Counted from the first letter of the stretch, positions 1 to 7,988 are shown. The stretch: 50,386 nt of DNA from JANMDU01 sp043755865 (GCA_043755865.1 JAYUSD010000072.1:1-50386); one strand, 5' to 3'. Notes: generated by a model not told the origin, from the letters alone. Numbers and translations: made by a program.

Positions 1-835
1 AGCAGTCGCCAGTTTTGCCAACAGGGATATCAAAATCCATGCGGTCATACACTTCATACGGGCGCTTTTTGCGCAGATCCCATGCAATGCCTGAGCCGCG
101 CAGCATCGCACCCGTGAAGCCAAGATTCTTGGCGCGCTCTGGCGTGACGATGCCGATACCCACCGTGCGCTGCTTCCAGATTCGGTTGTCGGTTAAGAGC
201 GTGTGATATTCAGCCAAACATTGGTCAAAGCGCTGTGAGAAATCACCGATGAAATCTAGTAAGCTGCCTTGCCGGTTGTCGTTCATCTTGGCAAGCGCTC
301 GTGCGTTTCGCACTTTGCTCGCTTTGTACTGAGGCATCGTGTCTGGCAAATCACGATACACGCCACCGGGCCGGAAATAGGCCGCATGCATGCGCGCGCC
401 GCTCACGGCTTCGTACATGTCAAACAAATCTTCGCGCTCGCGGAAGGCATACAGCATGATCGCCATCGCGCCGCAATCGAGGCCGTGGCAACCGAGCCAA
501 AGCAAGTGATTGAGCAAGCGCGTAATCTCAGAATACATCACGCGGATATATTGCGCACGCTCAGGCACTTCGATGCCCATCATTTTTTCAATCGTCAAGC
601 AATACGCATGTTCATTGCACATCATCGAGACATAATCCAACCGATCCATGTAGGGCAGCGACTGAATGTAGGTGCGGGTTTCGCACAATTTTTCTGTGCC
701 ACGATGCAGGAGACCGATATGTGGATCAGCACGCTGGATGACTTCGCCATCAAGCTCGAGTACGAGGCGCAGCACGCCGTGGGCTGCTGGATGTTGCGGC
801 CCGAAATTCAAGGTGTAGTTTTTGATTTCAGCCAT
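1..835 (-). CDS. nuoD: NADH-quinone oxidoreductase subunit D (partial, 3' end outside window)
   Basis: The first 278 codons of the 49-kDa subunit of respiratory complex I, in the peripheral arm at the quinone site. The start codon is the ATG complementary to 833-835; the protein opens MAEIKNYTLNFGPQHPAAHG, and GPQHPAAHG is the family signature. Further conserved stretches read in the frame are HIGLLHRGTEKL, YMDRLDYVSMMCNEHAY and RGSGIAWDLR. The gene runs off the left edge, so about one third of the usual protein of roughly 417 residues is missing. It is the last visible gene of nuoA-nuoB-nuoC-nuoD. Unlike the close spacing elsewhere in the cluster, 126 nt holding a palindromic element separate it from nuoC. 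Confidence 0.97.
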   Translation of the reverse strand, partial: MAEIKNYTLNFGPQHPAAHGVLRLVLELDGEVIQRADPHIGLLHRGTEKLCETRTYIQSLPYMDRLDYVSMMCNEHAYCLTIEKMMGIEVPERAQYIRVMYSEITRLLNHLLWLGCHGLDCGAMAIMLYAFREREDLFDMYEAVSGARMHAAYFRPGGVYRDLPDTMPQYKASKVRNARALAKMNDNRQGSLLDFIGDFSQRFDQCLAEYHTLLTDNRIWKQRTVGIGIVTPERAKNLGFTGAMLRGSGIAWDLRKKRPYEVYDRMDFDIPVGKTGDC

Positions 836-961
836 AAAAATACTCCCCCCCGAAGCAGCCTGCAGCTGCCTCCCCCTCAAGGGGGCAACACCAGTGACCT
901 GGCGAAGCCAGCTCCACGGTGTTCGCTTGCACAGACACGCGAACCAGTTGAGATTGAATAC
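836..961. repeat. REP-like palindromic intergenic element between nuoC and nuoD
   Basis: The gap contains CCCCCTCAAGGGGG (872-885), nearly self-complementary. It is followed by a nested hairpin: AACACC (887-892) pairs with GGTGTT (918-923), and inside it CTGGC pairs with GCCAG around a GAA loop. Such CCCCTCAAGGGG intergenic palindromes are common in Comamonadaceae (recollection, not searched). It would be transcribed within the nuo mRNA. Confidence 0.6.
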
Positions 962-1570
962 TCATGCTCTGCCTCCATAGCCATCTTCACGAATGATGCG
1001 GGGCACGACTTCGCGCAGCTCAACTGTCACAGGTTGATAAATCACGCGCTTTTTCTCCGCGTCGTAGCGCATCTCGACATGGCCATTCATCGGGAAATCT
1101 TTGCGGAAAGGATGTCCGATGAAACCGTAGTCCGTCAAGATGCGGCGCAGATCGTTGTGGCCTTCGAAAACGATGCCAAAGAGATCAAAAGCTTCGCGTT
1201 CATACCAGTTCGCTGATGCCCAGATGTCGTTGACCGAGGCCACCATTGGGACATCATCTTCGGCTGCGTAAACTTTGACGCGTAGGCGCTGATTGAGATT
1301 GACGGAGAGCAAATGCAGCACGATGCAATAGCGTGGGCCATCGTATGCGCCGTCTTTGTATTCAGAATAATCGACGCCGCAGAGGTCAAGCAATTGCTCA
1401 AACTCGCAACCGGGCGTGTCTCTCAGCGTGATGCAAGCGGCGTGGTAGTCAGCAGCTAACACAACGACAGTGACTTCACCGAGCTTCGATGTGATGCGCT
1501 TGATTTTGGAGCCGAGCGCGGCTTGCACAGCATCCAGCGTGGTTTGGGATTCAACAACAAATTCAGTCAT
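962..1570 (-). CDS. nuoC: NADH-quinone oxidoreductase subunit C
   Basis: The 30-kDa subunit of complex I (peripheral arm), 202 residues, which fits the stand-alone NuoC length. Visible family features are the LLDLCGVDY segment, the ASANWYEREAFDLFGI block (a hallmark of the 30-kDa subunit), and GHPFRKDFPMNGHVEMRYD near the C-terminus. I chose the ATG at 1570 (MTEFVVESQ) over a TTG at 1585 because the latter would overlap the nuoB stop codon. It lies 11 nt downstream of nuoB, consistent with one operon. Nothing is missing or disrupted. Confidence 0.97.
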   Translation of the reverse strand: MTEFVVESQTTLDAVQAALGSKIKRITSKLGEVTVVVLAADYHAACITLRDTPGCEFEQLLDLCGVDYSEYKDGAYDGPRYCIVLHLLSVNLNQRLRVKVYAAEDDVPMVASVNDIWASANWYEREAFDLFGIVFEGHNDLRRILTDYGFIGHPFRKDFPMNGHVEMRYDAEKKRVIYQPVTVELREVVPRIIREDGYGGRA

Positions 1571-1581
1571 GTGTCGCGCCC

Positions 1582-2058
1582 TCAAGCCCGCGCAATCGTC
1601 TGCGTGCGACGAATTTTCTGTTGCAATTGGATGATGCCGTACACGAGAGCTTCCGCGGTGGGCGGGCAGCCGGGCACATAGACATCCACCGGCACGATTC
1701 GGTCACAACCGCGCACCACGGAATAGCTGTAATGGTAGTAGCCGCCGCCATTGGCGCATGAGCCCATGCTCATCACCCAGCGCGGCTCGCTCATCTGGTC
1801 GTAGACCTTGCGCAGCGCAGGCGCCATTTTGTTGCACAGCGTGCCGGCGACGATCATCAGATCCGATTGACGCGGGCTGGGGCGGAAGACAACACCGAAG
1901 CGATCCAGATCGTAGCGCGCGCAGCCAGCGTGAATCATCTCCACAGCGCAGCAAGCCAAGCCAAATGTCATTGGCCAGAGCGAACCTGTCTTGGCCCAGT
2001 TGACCACGGTGTCGTAACTCGTCGTGACGAAACCCTCTTTGAAAACGCCTTCAATCAT
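1582..2058 (-). CDS. nuoB: NADH-quinone oxidoreductase subunit B
   Basis: The PSST subunit of complex I, 158 residues, which carries the terminal iron-sulfur cluster N2 that hands electrons to quinone. The cysteine ligands are visible in GLACCAVEM, in MSMGSCANGGG and in VPGCPPTAEAL. The start is the ATG at 2058 (MIEGVFKEGFVTTS), which matches the normal family N-terminus; a TTG at 2103 would add 15 unconserved residues. Operon neighbours are nuoA 90 nt upstream and nuoC 11 nt downstream. Confidence 0.97.
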   Translation of the reverse strand: MIEGVFKEGFVTTSYDTVVNWAKTGSLWPMTFGLACCAVEMIHAGCARYDLDRFGVVFRPSPRQSDLMIVAGTLCNKMAPALRKVYDQMSEPRWVMSMGSCANGGGYYHYSYSVVRGCDRIVPVDVYVPGCPPTAEALVYGIIQLQQKIRRTQTIARA

Positions 2059-2148
2059 TGCAAGCACTCCATGTTGCAAAAGCCGTCTGTTGGACTGGCT
2101 CAAGCAGCGGGGAAATATATCCCGAAAATTTAAACTCTTAACCGATTT

Positions 2149-2508
2149 TCATTCCCAATCCAGTGCGCCTTTTTTCCACTCGTAGATAAAGCCTACGACG
2201 AGAATGGCTAAAAACACCATGACCGACCAGAAACCGACTGGGCCAATTTCTCGCAAAGCAGCAGCCCAAGGAAAAAGGAAGGCGATTTCTAAATCGAAAA
2301 GAATAAAGAGGATGGCCACAAGGTAGTAGCGCACATCAAACTTCATGCGTGCATCTTCGAAAGCTTCAAAGCCGCATTCGTACGGAGAATCTTTGGCCGC
2401 ATCGGGCCTGCGAGGGCCGAGCACATAGCCGAGCAGCTGAGGTACAACACCGACACCAATACCGACCAAAATGAACAGCAAAATCGGCAGGTATTCTTGG
2501 AGATTCAT
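2149..2508 (-). CDS. nuoA: NADH-quinone oxidoreductase subunit A
   Basis: A small membrane subunit of complex I (ND3 homologue), 119 residues with three hydrophobic helices: about residues 5-27, 62-85 and 90-112. The loop between helices 1 and 2 has the conserved SPYECGFEAFEDARMKFDVR, whose cysteine is the conserved ND3 loop cysteine. The start is the ATG at 2508 (MNLQEYLPILL); the longer frame upstream lacks family similarity. It is the first nuo gene, directly downstream of tRNA-Leu and secG, the usual betaproteobacterial arrangement. Confidence 0.96.
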   Translation of the reverse strand: MNLQEYLPILLFILVGIGVGVVPQLLGYVLGPRRPDAAKDSPYECGFEAFEDARMKFDVRYYLVAILFILFDLEIAFLFPWAAALREIGPVGFWSVMVFLAILVVGFIYEWKKGALDWE

Positions 2509-2608
2509 GTCGGGTGCTCGGGATGCCCAAAAGGCAAATGTTTGCCAAATGTGTGTCTTCTCAGACAAAGCGGCTCAGACTTGAATCTGAGCCGCCTGTC
2601 TTTGATTT

Positions 2609-2692
2609 GGTGCCGACGGCGAGACTCGAACTCGCACAGCTTTCGCCACTACCACCTCAAGATAGCGTGTCTACCAATTCCACCACGACGGC
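2609..2692 (-). tRNA. tRNA-Leu (anticodon GAG)
   Basis: An 84-nt tRNA ending in an encoded CCA (2609-2611). The minus strand reads GCCGTCG (acceptor), a TGGAATTGGTAGACA D-arm, the anticodon arm CTATC-TTGAGGT-GGTAG with anticodon GAG, a long variable arm as expected for leucine, the T-arm GCGAG-TTCGAGT-CTCGC, and the 3' acceptor strand CGTCGGC with discriminator A. One U-U mismatch is read in the acceptor stem (positions 5 and 68). It lies between secG and nuoA. Confidence 0.95.
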
Positions 2693-2748
2693 TTAGTTTT
2701 TTACGGTCTGCCAGCATGAGGAGTAGCCGGTGACAGACAGCATTGAAT

Positions 2749-2792
2749 TTTAGCTCGAAAACCACCCCAAATCAGGGTATGCCCGAGCTAAA
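2749..2792. other. Intergenic hairpin between secG and tRNA-Leu
   Basis: TTTAGCTCG (2749-2757) is the exact reverse complement of CGAGCTAAA (2784-2792), with a 26-nt loop. No T-run follows on the transcribed minus strand, so it is not a clear terminator. It could mark the secG mRNA end or a processing site upstream of the tRNA (inference). Confidence 0.4.
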
Positions 2793-2824
2793 TTTGATCG
2801 CACCTTCAGTGAAAAGCTTGGGCT

Positions 2825-3256
2825 TTATTTGGAAGGTGCGGGGATGGGCTGTGCACCCGATGCTGCTGGGGCTGGAACGGCTGGTGCGGTTGGTACAGCA
2901 GCTGCGCCAGTAGGTGCAGTAGGAATGGCCTGAGCGCCAGAGGCTGGCGCTGCTGCTGGGGCAGCGGATGCCGCAGGGACAGCCGCTTTCTCAAGCACCG
3001 AGCCAGAGCCGATGGGGCGCACGCCGCTGGTGTAGGCTAAGCCAAGTGTGCATACGAAAAACACGGCAGCCAGAGCGCCCGTCATGCGCGAGAGAAAATT
3101 GGCACTTCCCGATGCGCCAAACAAGCTGCCGGAGCTACCGGAGCCGAAAGCTGCGCCCATATCAGCGCCCTTGCCGTGTTGCACGAGGATCAGGCCAATC
3201 ATGACCAACGCGGAGATGATTTGTACGGCAAACAAAATAGAGGTTAAAACTTGCAT
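2825..3256 (-). CDS. secG: Protein-export membrane protein SecG
   Basis: The small subunit of the SecYEG translocon in the inner membrane. Of its 143 residues the first 80 are the family domain: helix 1 at about 5-25, the conserved VQHGKGADMGAAFGSGSSGS loop, and helix 2 at about 58-77. The rest is a long low-complexity Ala/Pro tail (about residues 90-143) that ends PIPAPSK. Such tails are frequent in betaproteobacterial SecG and are presumably periplasmic. It is 72 nt downstream of tpiA, and part of a GCCGGC repeat lies in that gap. Confidence 0.95.
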   Translation of the reverse strand: MQVLTSILFAVQIISALVMIGLILVQHGKGADMGAAFGSGSSGSLFGASGSANFLSRMTGALAAVFFVCTLGLAYTSGVRPIGSGSVLEKAAVPAASAAPAAAPASGAQAIPTAPTGAAAVPTAPAVPAPAASGAQPIPAPSK

Positions 3257-3288
3257 GGTGAATTTCCAAAAGATATGAGTATTTTAAT

Positions 3289-3331
3289 GCTATAAATTTA
3301 GTAGCTGCCCGCGTAGATTGCTCGCCGGCTA
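3289..3331 (-). repeat. GCCGGC repeat, copy 1 (3' end of tpiA)
   Basis: Read on the plus strand it runs from GCTATAAATTTAGTAGC to GCCGGCTA. It is sense with respect to tpiA (minus strand), and the CTA at 3329-3331 is the tpiA stop codon TAG, so the repeat ends the protein. A degenerate copy. Confidence 0.7.
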
Positions 3332-4135
3332 CAGTGACGCTAAGGCAATGATTTGCAGAAAATCTCCGGCTTTCAGAGATGCGCCACCGATCAGGCCACC
3401 ATCGATATCGGGCTGCGCCAAAAGTTCTTTTGCATTTGCTGCATTCATGCTGCCACCGTACAAAATACGCACGCGGTCTTTGGCGACGCTGCTTGCTGCA
3501 TTAAGCTGCGCGCGCAACACAGCATGCACAGCTTGAGCTTCGCTTGGCGTGGCCGTTTTGCCTGTACCAATCGCCCACACTGGCTCATAAGCCACCACGA
3601 TTTCGCTGATGCACTGGCCGTTGTCATGAATCACGGCAGCGAGTTGGCGCTTGACGACCGCTTCCGTCTGCCCAGCTTCGCGCTCTGCGAGCGTCTCGCC
3701 CACGCATACGATCGGCGTGATGCCAGCAGCCAGTGCAGCCTTAGTTTTCAGCGCCACGGTTTGGCTGGATTCGCCGTGATAAGCGCGGCGCTCGCTGTGG
3801 CCGACAATGACATACCGGACGCCGAATTCTTTGAGCATGCTGCCCGATACCTCGCCTGTGTATGCGCCGCTGGTTTGCGTGGAGATGTCTTGCACTCCTA
3901 AATCAATAGCACTCTGCGCAGTATTTACGCCGGCTGTATCGGTATTTTTCTTTGAAATCGTACCGCGAAGCAGGCTGGAGAGCTGCGCGAGATAGGTCGT
4001 AGGTGCGCAAATGGCTACATCGCATGAAAGCGCACTGCCCGAGTGCTTCAAGCCATTAAGCATCTCGTTGATGAGCAGCTCATTAGCAGCCAACGAGCCA
4101 TTCATTTTCCAATTGCCAGCAATGAGTTTTTTCAT
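3329..4135 (-). CDS. tpiA: Triosephosphate isomerase with an in-frame repeat insertion
   Basis: Interconverts dihydroxyacetone phosphate and glyceraldehyde 3-phosphate (glycolysis, cytoplasm). Landmarks are NWKMNGS at the N-terminus, the catalytic His in VIVGHSERR, the catalytic Glu in VVAYEPVWAIGTGKTA (which includes the flexible loop), and the phosphate loops ILYGGSMNAANA and GLIGGASL. The protein is 268 residues, about 18-20 longer than usual for the family. The excess is residues 61-79, coded by GCCGGC repeat copy 2 and including AGVNTAQSA; it falls in the surface region just before the LGVQDIS strand. All catalytic residues remain, so the enzyme is probably active. The stop codon lies in another copy of the same repeat. 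Confidence 0.96.
   Translation of the reverse strand: MKKLIAGNWKMNGSLAANELLINEMLNGLKHSGSALSCDVAICAPTTYLAQLSSLLRGTISKKNTDTAGVNTAQSAIDLGVQDISTQTSGAYTGEVSGSMLKEFGVRYVIVGHSERRAYHGESSQTVALKTKAALAAGITPIVCVGETLAEREAGQTEAVVKRQLAAVIHDNGQCISEIVVAYEPVWAIGTGKTATPSEAQAVHAVLRAQLNAASSVAKDRVRILYGGSMNAANAKELLAQPDIDGGLIGGASLKAGDFLQIIALASL
3899..3954 (-). repeat. GCCGGC repeat, copy 2 (in frame inside tpiA)
   Basis: The plus strand reads AATAGCACTCTGCGCAG followed by TATTTACGCCGGC. It is a near-perfect type B copy and is sense relative to tpiA. It is translated as TDTAGVNTAQSAIDLG without disturbing the frame. Confidence 0.9.
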
Positions 4136-4147
4136 GATCGTTGCTTT

Positions 4148-5236
4148 TTAAAGTTGCGTCCAATCCAGCACGATCTTGCCGATGTGTTGGTTGCTTTCCA
4201 TGAGCGTGTGCGCCTGCGCGGCCTGCGCGGGCGAAAAGCTCTTGAAGATGACGGGTTTAATCTTTCCGGCTTCAATCAGAGGCCAGACTTTTTCTTTGAG
4301 ATTCGATGCAATCGCAGCTTTAAATTCCACAGAGCGCGGACGCAGCGTAGAGCCAGTAATCTGCAAACGACGACGCAGCACGAGGCCAGCATTGATTTCT
4401 GCCTTCACGCCGCCTTGCACCGCGATAATTACCAGCCTGCCCTCTTCGGCCAAGCATTCGACTTCTTTAGCCACATAGCTGCCCGCGACCATATCGAGAA
4501 TGACATTCACGCCGCCTGACGGCGTATTGTTGAGTGCGCCGCCTGACGGCGTATTGTTGAGTGCGCCACTGGTTTGCACGTTGCTCAAAACGCCCCCCGC
4601 AACAGCGCCTACACCCGTCAGCCTCTTAATTTCTTCTGCGAAATCTTGCGTTTTGTAATTGATCGCGTGAGCTGCACCGAGCTTCACGCAAGCCGTGCAT
4701 TTCTCATCGCTGCCTGCCGTGGCGTATACCGTCGCACCCATCGCCTTCGCCATTTGAATCGCCGTCACGCCAATGCCGCTCGTGCCGCCTTGGATCAAGA
4801 TGCTCTCGCCGCTTTGCAGCTTCGCGCGGTCAAACACATTCGTCCAGACTGTGAAAAACGTCTCGGGCAAGCTCGCCGCCTCGATCATCGACAAGCCTTT
4901 GGGAATCGGTAAAACTGAGCCCGCAGGCGCTGCGCAAAGCTGCGCGTATCCGCCGCCTGCCACTAAGGCGCAGACCTCATCACCGATCTTAAATCCCGCT
5001 AGCGCCATCGCTGCAGCATCGCCACTCACGATCTCACCGGCCACCTCTAAGCCCGGAATATCGCTCGCGCCAGCAGGCGGCGCGTAGCTGCCCTTGCGCT
5101 GCAAAACATCAGGGCGATTGATGCCAGAAGCCGAGACGCGAATTAACACTTCGCCCACGCCTGCAACCGCGTCTGGCCGCTCGGCCAAACGCAATACATC
5201 AGGCGCACCAAAAGCGCTGATTTCAACAACTTTCAT
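4148..5236 (-). CDS. NAD(P)H-quinone oxidoreductase, PIG3-like zinc-free MDR family
   Basis: A cytoplasmic medium-chain dehydrogenase/reductase that probably reduces quinones or related substrates with NADPH. Features are the N-terminal GroES-like fold with SGINRPDVLQRKG and IPGLEVAGEI, then the Rossmann part with ILIQGGTSGIGVTAIQMAKA (nucleotide-binding AxxGxG-type loop) and YATAGSDEKC. The 362 residues exceed the usual 325-330. The surplus, at about residues 213-243, is a low-complexity insert with a perfect nine-residue duplication (ALNNTPSGG twice), from two 27-bp direct repeats. It lies between EEIKRLTG and VNVILDMVAG, normally contiguous. tpiA starts 12 nt downstream. Confidence 0.88.
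   Translation of the reverse strand: MKVVEISAFGAPDVLRLAERPDAVAGVGEVLIRVSASGINRPDVLQRKGSYAPPAGASDIPGLEVAGEIVSGDAAAMALAGFKIGDEVCALVAGGGYAQLCAAPAGSVLPIPKGLSMIEAASLPETFFTVWTNVFDRAKLQSGESILIQGGTSGIGVTAIQMAKAMGATVYATAGSDEKCTACVKLGAAHAINYKTQDFAEEIKRLTGVGAVAGGVLSNVQTSGALNNTPSGGALNNTPSGGVNVILDMVAGSYVAKEVECLAEEGRLVIIAVQGGVKAEINAGLVLRRRLQITGSTLRPRSVEFKAAIASNLKEKVWPLIEAGKIKPVIFKSFSPAQAAQAHTLMESNQHIGKIVLDWTQL
4511..4564 (-). repeat. Tandem 27-bp duplication inside the quinone oxidoreductase gene
   Basis: Two identical 27-bp units (4511-4537 and 4538-4564), followed by a diverged third-like stretch beginning GCCACTGGTTTGCACG. Each unit holds the imperfect palindrome GCCGCCTGACGGC. Twenty-seven is a multiple of three, so the frame is preserved. 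Confidence 0.95.
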
Positions 5237-5250
5237 GGTATTTTTATGCC

Positions 5251-5305
5251 GTTTTAGCAGTTAGCCGGCGTATTTACTGCGTGCAGCGCTATTAAATAAA
5301 TAGCG
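5251..5305 (+). repeat. GCCGGC repeat, copy 3 (between pnp and quinone oxidoreductase)
   Basis: The plus strand reads AGCAGTTAGCCGGCGTATTT and ends GCTATTAAATAAATAGC. It sits 31 nt beyond the pnp stop. It is one of few copies antisense to its neighbours, as both flanking genes are on the minus strand. Confidence 0.88.
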
Positions 5306-5335
5306 TTGCACGCATACACTCAAACCAGCAGAAAT

Positions 5336-7681
5336 TTACTGCTGTTGCTGTTGCTGCTGATCGTCGCGTGGTGCGCGATCATCACGCGGAGCGCGGTCAC
5401 CACGGTCTTCGCGCGGTGGACGATCGCCACGCGGAGCGCGGTCGTCTCCACGAGGAGCACGGTCATCGCCACGTGGACCGCGATCATTGCGATCACCGCC
5501 ACGGTAGCCGCCTCGATCACCACCACGGTCTGAGCGCTCACGGAATTCACGTGGCGCTGGCTCGACATAACCTTCTGGCTTGTCCAGCAAAGCCTTCATC
5601 GAGAGCTTCACGCGGCCTTTGTCGTCCGTCTCGAGCGCTTTGACGCGCACGATCTGGCCTTCTTGCAAATAGTCTTCGACTTTTTCCACGCGTTCAAACG
5701 CGATCTGGCTGATGTGCAGCAGGCCGTCTTTGCCGGGCAGGAGGTTGATCAACGCGCCGAATTCCAAAATCTTCGTCACAGGGCCTTCGTAGATCTTGCC
5801 CACTTCCACTTCAGCCGTGATCTCGGTGATGCGCTGCTTAGCGATTTCTGCTTTGGCAGCTTCTGTCGAGGCAATCGTGATCGTGCCGTCTTCGCTGATA
5901 TCGATCGTGCAGCCAGTCTCTTCGGTAAGTGCGCGAATCGTGGCGCCGCCTTTGCCGATCACATCACGAATCTTCTCTGGATTGATCTTCATCGTGTACA
6001 GACGCGGCGCGAAATCGCTCACTTCTGTGTTGGCCACAGCCATGGCTTCTTGCATCTTGCCCAAAATGTGCATACGCGCTTCTTTCGCTTGCGCGAGCGC
6101 CACTTGCATGATCTCTTTGGTGATGCCCTGGATTTTGATGTCCATCTGCAAAGCAGTCACGCCATTCGTCGTGCCGGCCACTTTGAAATCCATATCGCCG
6201 AGGTGATCTTCGTCGCCCAAAATGTCTGTCAACACGGCGAAGCGATTGCCATCTTTGATCAAGCCCATCGCGATGCCCGCCACGTGCGCTTTCATCGGCA
6301 CGCCAGCGTCCATCAGACTCAAGCAGCCGCCGCACACAGATGCCATTGACGATGAGCCATTGGATTCGGTGATCTCGGACACAACGCGCATCGTGTACGG
6401 AAAATCTTCTTTGCTCGGCAGTGCTGCGATCAACGCACGCTTGGCCAAACGGCCGTGACCCACTTCGCGGCGCTTTGTAGAGCCCATGCGGCCAACTTCG
6501 CCAGTGGCAAACGGAGGCATGTTGTAGTGGAACATGAAGCGATCTTCAAAGCCGCCTGCGAGCGCGTCAATGCGCTGCGCATCGCGCTCGGTGCCGAGCG
6601 TGGTGACGACGAGTGCTTGCGTCTCGCCGCGTGTGAAGAGCGCTGAGCCGTGTGTGCGTGGGAGCACGCCGTTGCGGATTTCAATCGGGCGCACAGTGCG
6701 CGTATCGCGGCCATCGATGCGGGGCTCGCCAGCCAAGATCTGGCTGCGAACGATGCGCGCTTCGATGTCAAACAACATGTTGTCAACTTTTACGCCATCA
6801 AACTCCACGCCCTGCTCTTTCAAGCCAGCCTTGGCCGCTGCGTAAACTTCGCGGCAAGCATGCGTGCGGGTTTGCTTGTTGCGGATAGCGTAAGCCGCTT
6901 TGAGCTTTTCTTCAGCGAGCGCACCGACTTTAGCGGTGAGCGATTCGTCTTTCACTTCTGGCTTCCATGTGCCTTCGTTAGCCCACAGCGGCTTGCCAGC
7001 TTCCTTGACCAATTCATGAATCGCGTTGATCGCAATGCGGCTCTGCTCATGGCCAAACACGATGCCGCCGAGCATGATTTCTTCGGACAATTGATCGGCT
7101 TCTGATTCGACCATCAACACTGCGGCTTCAGTACCTGCCACGACCAAATCCATCTTGCTGGTTTTCACCATCGTCATGGATGGATTGAGCACGTATTCGC
7201 CATTGATGTAGCCCACGCGAGCCGCGCCCATCGGGCCTGCAAACGGGATGCCAGAGATCGCCAAAGCGGCGCTGGATGCAATCAGGGCTGCAATGTCAGC
7301 GTCAACGTCTGGGTTGAGCGACAAAGTGTGGATCACCAAATGCACATCGTTGTAAAAGCCTTCTGGAAACAGAGGGCGAATCGGGCGATCGATCAGGCGG
7401 CTCGTGAGCGTCTCGTGCTCAGAAGGCTTGGCTTCTCGCTTAAAAAAGCTGCCGGGGATCTTGCCTGCGGCATAGGTTTTCTCAATGTAATCCACCGTGA
7501 GAGGGAAGAAATCTTGGCCTTGCTTGGCCGTTTTGGCGGCGACCACGGTGGCTAACACCACAGTGCCTTCCATTTCCAAGAGCACTGCGCCCGTGGATTG
7601 GCGAGCAACTTCGCCCGTTTCCATCTTGACCGTGTGGCGGCCCCACTGGAAGGTTTTGGTGACTTTATTAAACATCGTCAT
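5336..7681 (-). CDS. pnp: Polyribonucleotide nucleotidyltransferase (PNPase)
   Basis: A phosphorolytic 3'-5' exoribonuclease and RNA-degradosome partner, 781 residues from the chosen ATG at 7681 (a GAGA ribosome site is just upstream; a second ATG follows two codons later). In order: RNase PH-like core 1 (FFKREAKPSEHETLTSRLID), the linker helix domain, core 2 (LPRTHGSALFTRGETQALVV; GDEDHLGDMDFKVAGT with the metal-binding Asp residues), a KH domain (IRDVIGKGGATIRALTEETG), and an S1 domain (VGKIYEGPVTKILEFGAL). The last 75 residues or so are a disordered Arg/Asp/Gly-rich tail with RGDDRAP repeats ending in seven glutamines. It follows rpsO, the conserved arrangement. Confidence 0.98.
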   Translation of the reverse strand: MTMFNKVTKTFQWGRHTVKMETGEVARQSTGAVLLEMEGTVVLATVVAAKTAKQGQDFFPLTVDYIEKTYAAGKIPGSFFKREAKPSEHETLTSRLIDRPIRPLFPEGFYNDVHLVIHTLSLNPDVDADIAALIASSAALAISGIPFAGPMGAARVGYINGEYVLNPSMTMVKTSKMDLVVAGTEAAVLMVESEADQLSEEIMLGGIVFGHEQSRIAINAIHELVKEAGKPLWANEGTWKPEVKDESLTAKVGALAEEKLKAAYAIRNKQTRTHACREVYAAAKAGLKEQGVEFDGVKVDNMLFDIEARIVRSQILAGEPRIDGRDTRTVRPIEIRNGVLPRTHGSALFTRGETQALVVTTLGTERDAQRIDALAGGFEDRFMFHYNMPPFATGEVGRMGSTKRREVGHGRLAKRALIAALPSKEDFPYTMRVVSEITESNGSSSMASVCGGCLSLMDAGVPMKAHVAGIAMGLIKDGNRFAVLTDILGDEDHLGDMDFKVAGTTNGVTALQMDIKIQGITKEIMQVALAQAKEARMHILGKMQEAMAVANTEVSDFAPRLYTMKINPEKIRDVIGKGGATIRALTEETGCTIDISEDGTITIASTEAAKAEIAKQRITEITAEVEVGKIYEGPVTKILEFGALINLLPGKDGLLHISQIAFERVEKVEDYLQEGQIVRVKALETDDKGRVKLSMKALLDKPEGYVEPAPREFRERSDRGGDRGGYRGGDRNDRGPRGDDRAPRGDDRAPRGDRPPREDRGDRAPRDDRAPRDDQQQQQQQ

Positions 7682-7704
7682 GGTTCGTCTCTTTTCTTTC
7701 AATA

Positions 7705-7767
7705 CTATGATTTTGGTAGCACTCCGCGCAGTATATACGCCGGCTAACTGCCCAAATCACTTAAAAA
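7705..7767 (-). repeat. GCCGGC repeat, copy 4 (pnp leader)
   Basis: The plus strand reads GGTAGCACTCCGCGCAG then TATATACGCCGGCTAACTGC and ends CACTTAAAAAGTG. It is sense relative to rpsO and pnp and lies in the pnp 5' leader. Confidence 0.88.
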
Positions 7768-7820
7768 GTGCATGCCCTGCACTGACGGGAGAGATTTTCG
7801 AAGTCATGTAAACGTGATGC

Positions 7821-7860
7821 CATTCCAGAGGTATTCAAAGTTTTAAAAACCTTTGGAATG
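7821..7860 (-). promoter_or_regulatory. Hairpin in the rpsO-pnp leader
   Basis: CATTCCAGAGGT (7821-7832) pairs with ACCTTTGGAATG (7849-7860), with one mismatch in 12 bp and a 16-nt loop. It lies about 140 nt upstream of the pnp start. Its position matches that of the autoregulatory RNase III stem in the E. coli pnp leader, but sequence alone does not prove that role. Confidence 0.5.
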
Positions 7861-7945
7861 ACACAGCTCTCGCTCACTTTTCTTCAAATTCTCCAAAAAC
7901 TCCACTTTAAAAAACGGCAGGCTTTTTAAATCAAAGCCTTTTTCA

Positions 7946-7988
7946 AAGTAAAAAACGCCTGAGGCCGCTGTTGCAGTCTCAGGCGTTT
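7946..7988 (-). terminator. Rho-independent terminator after rpsO
   Basis: On the minus strand AACGCCTGAG pairs with CTCAGGCGTT (10 bp, 14-nt loop) and is followed by a run of T, 15 nt beyond the rpsO stop. It should limit readthrough from rpsO into pnp. Confidence 0.9.

Noticed and set aside
269..1216. Plus-strand open frame of 315 codons across the nuo genes
   Set aside because: It is the complement of nuoD and nuoC, which are unmistakable; no ribosome site or domain supports it.
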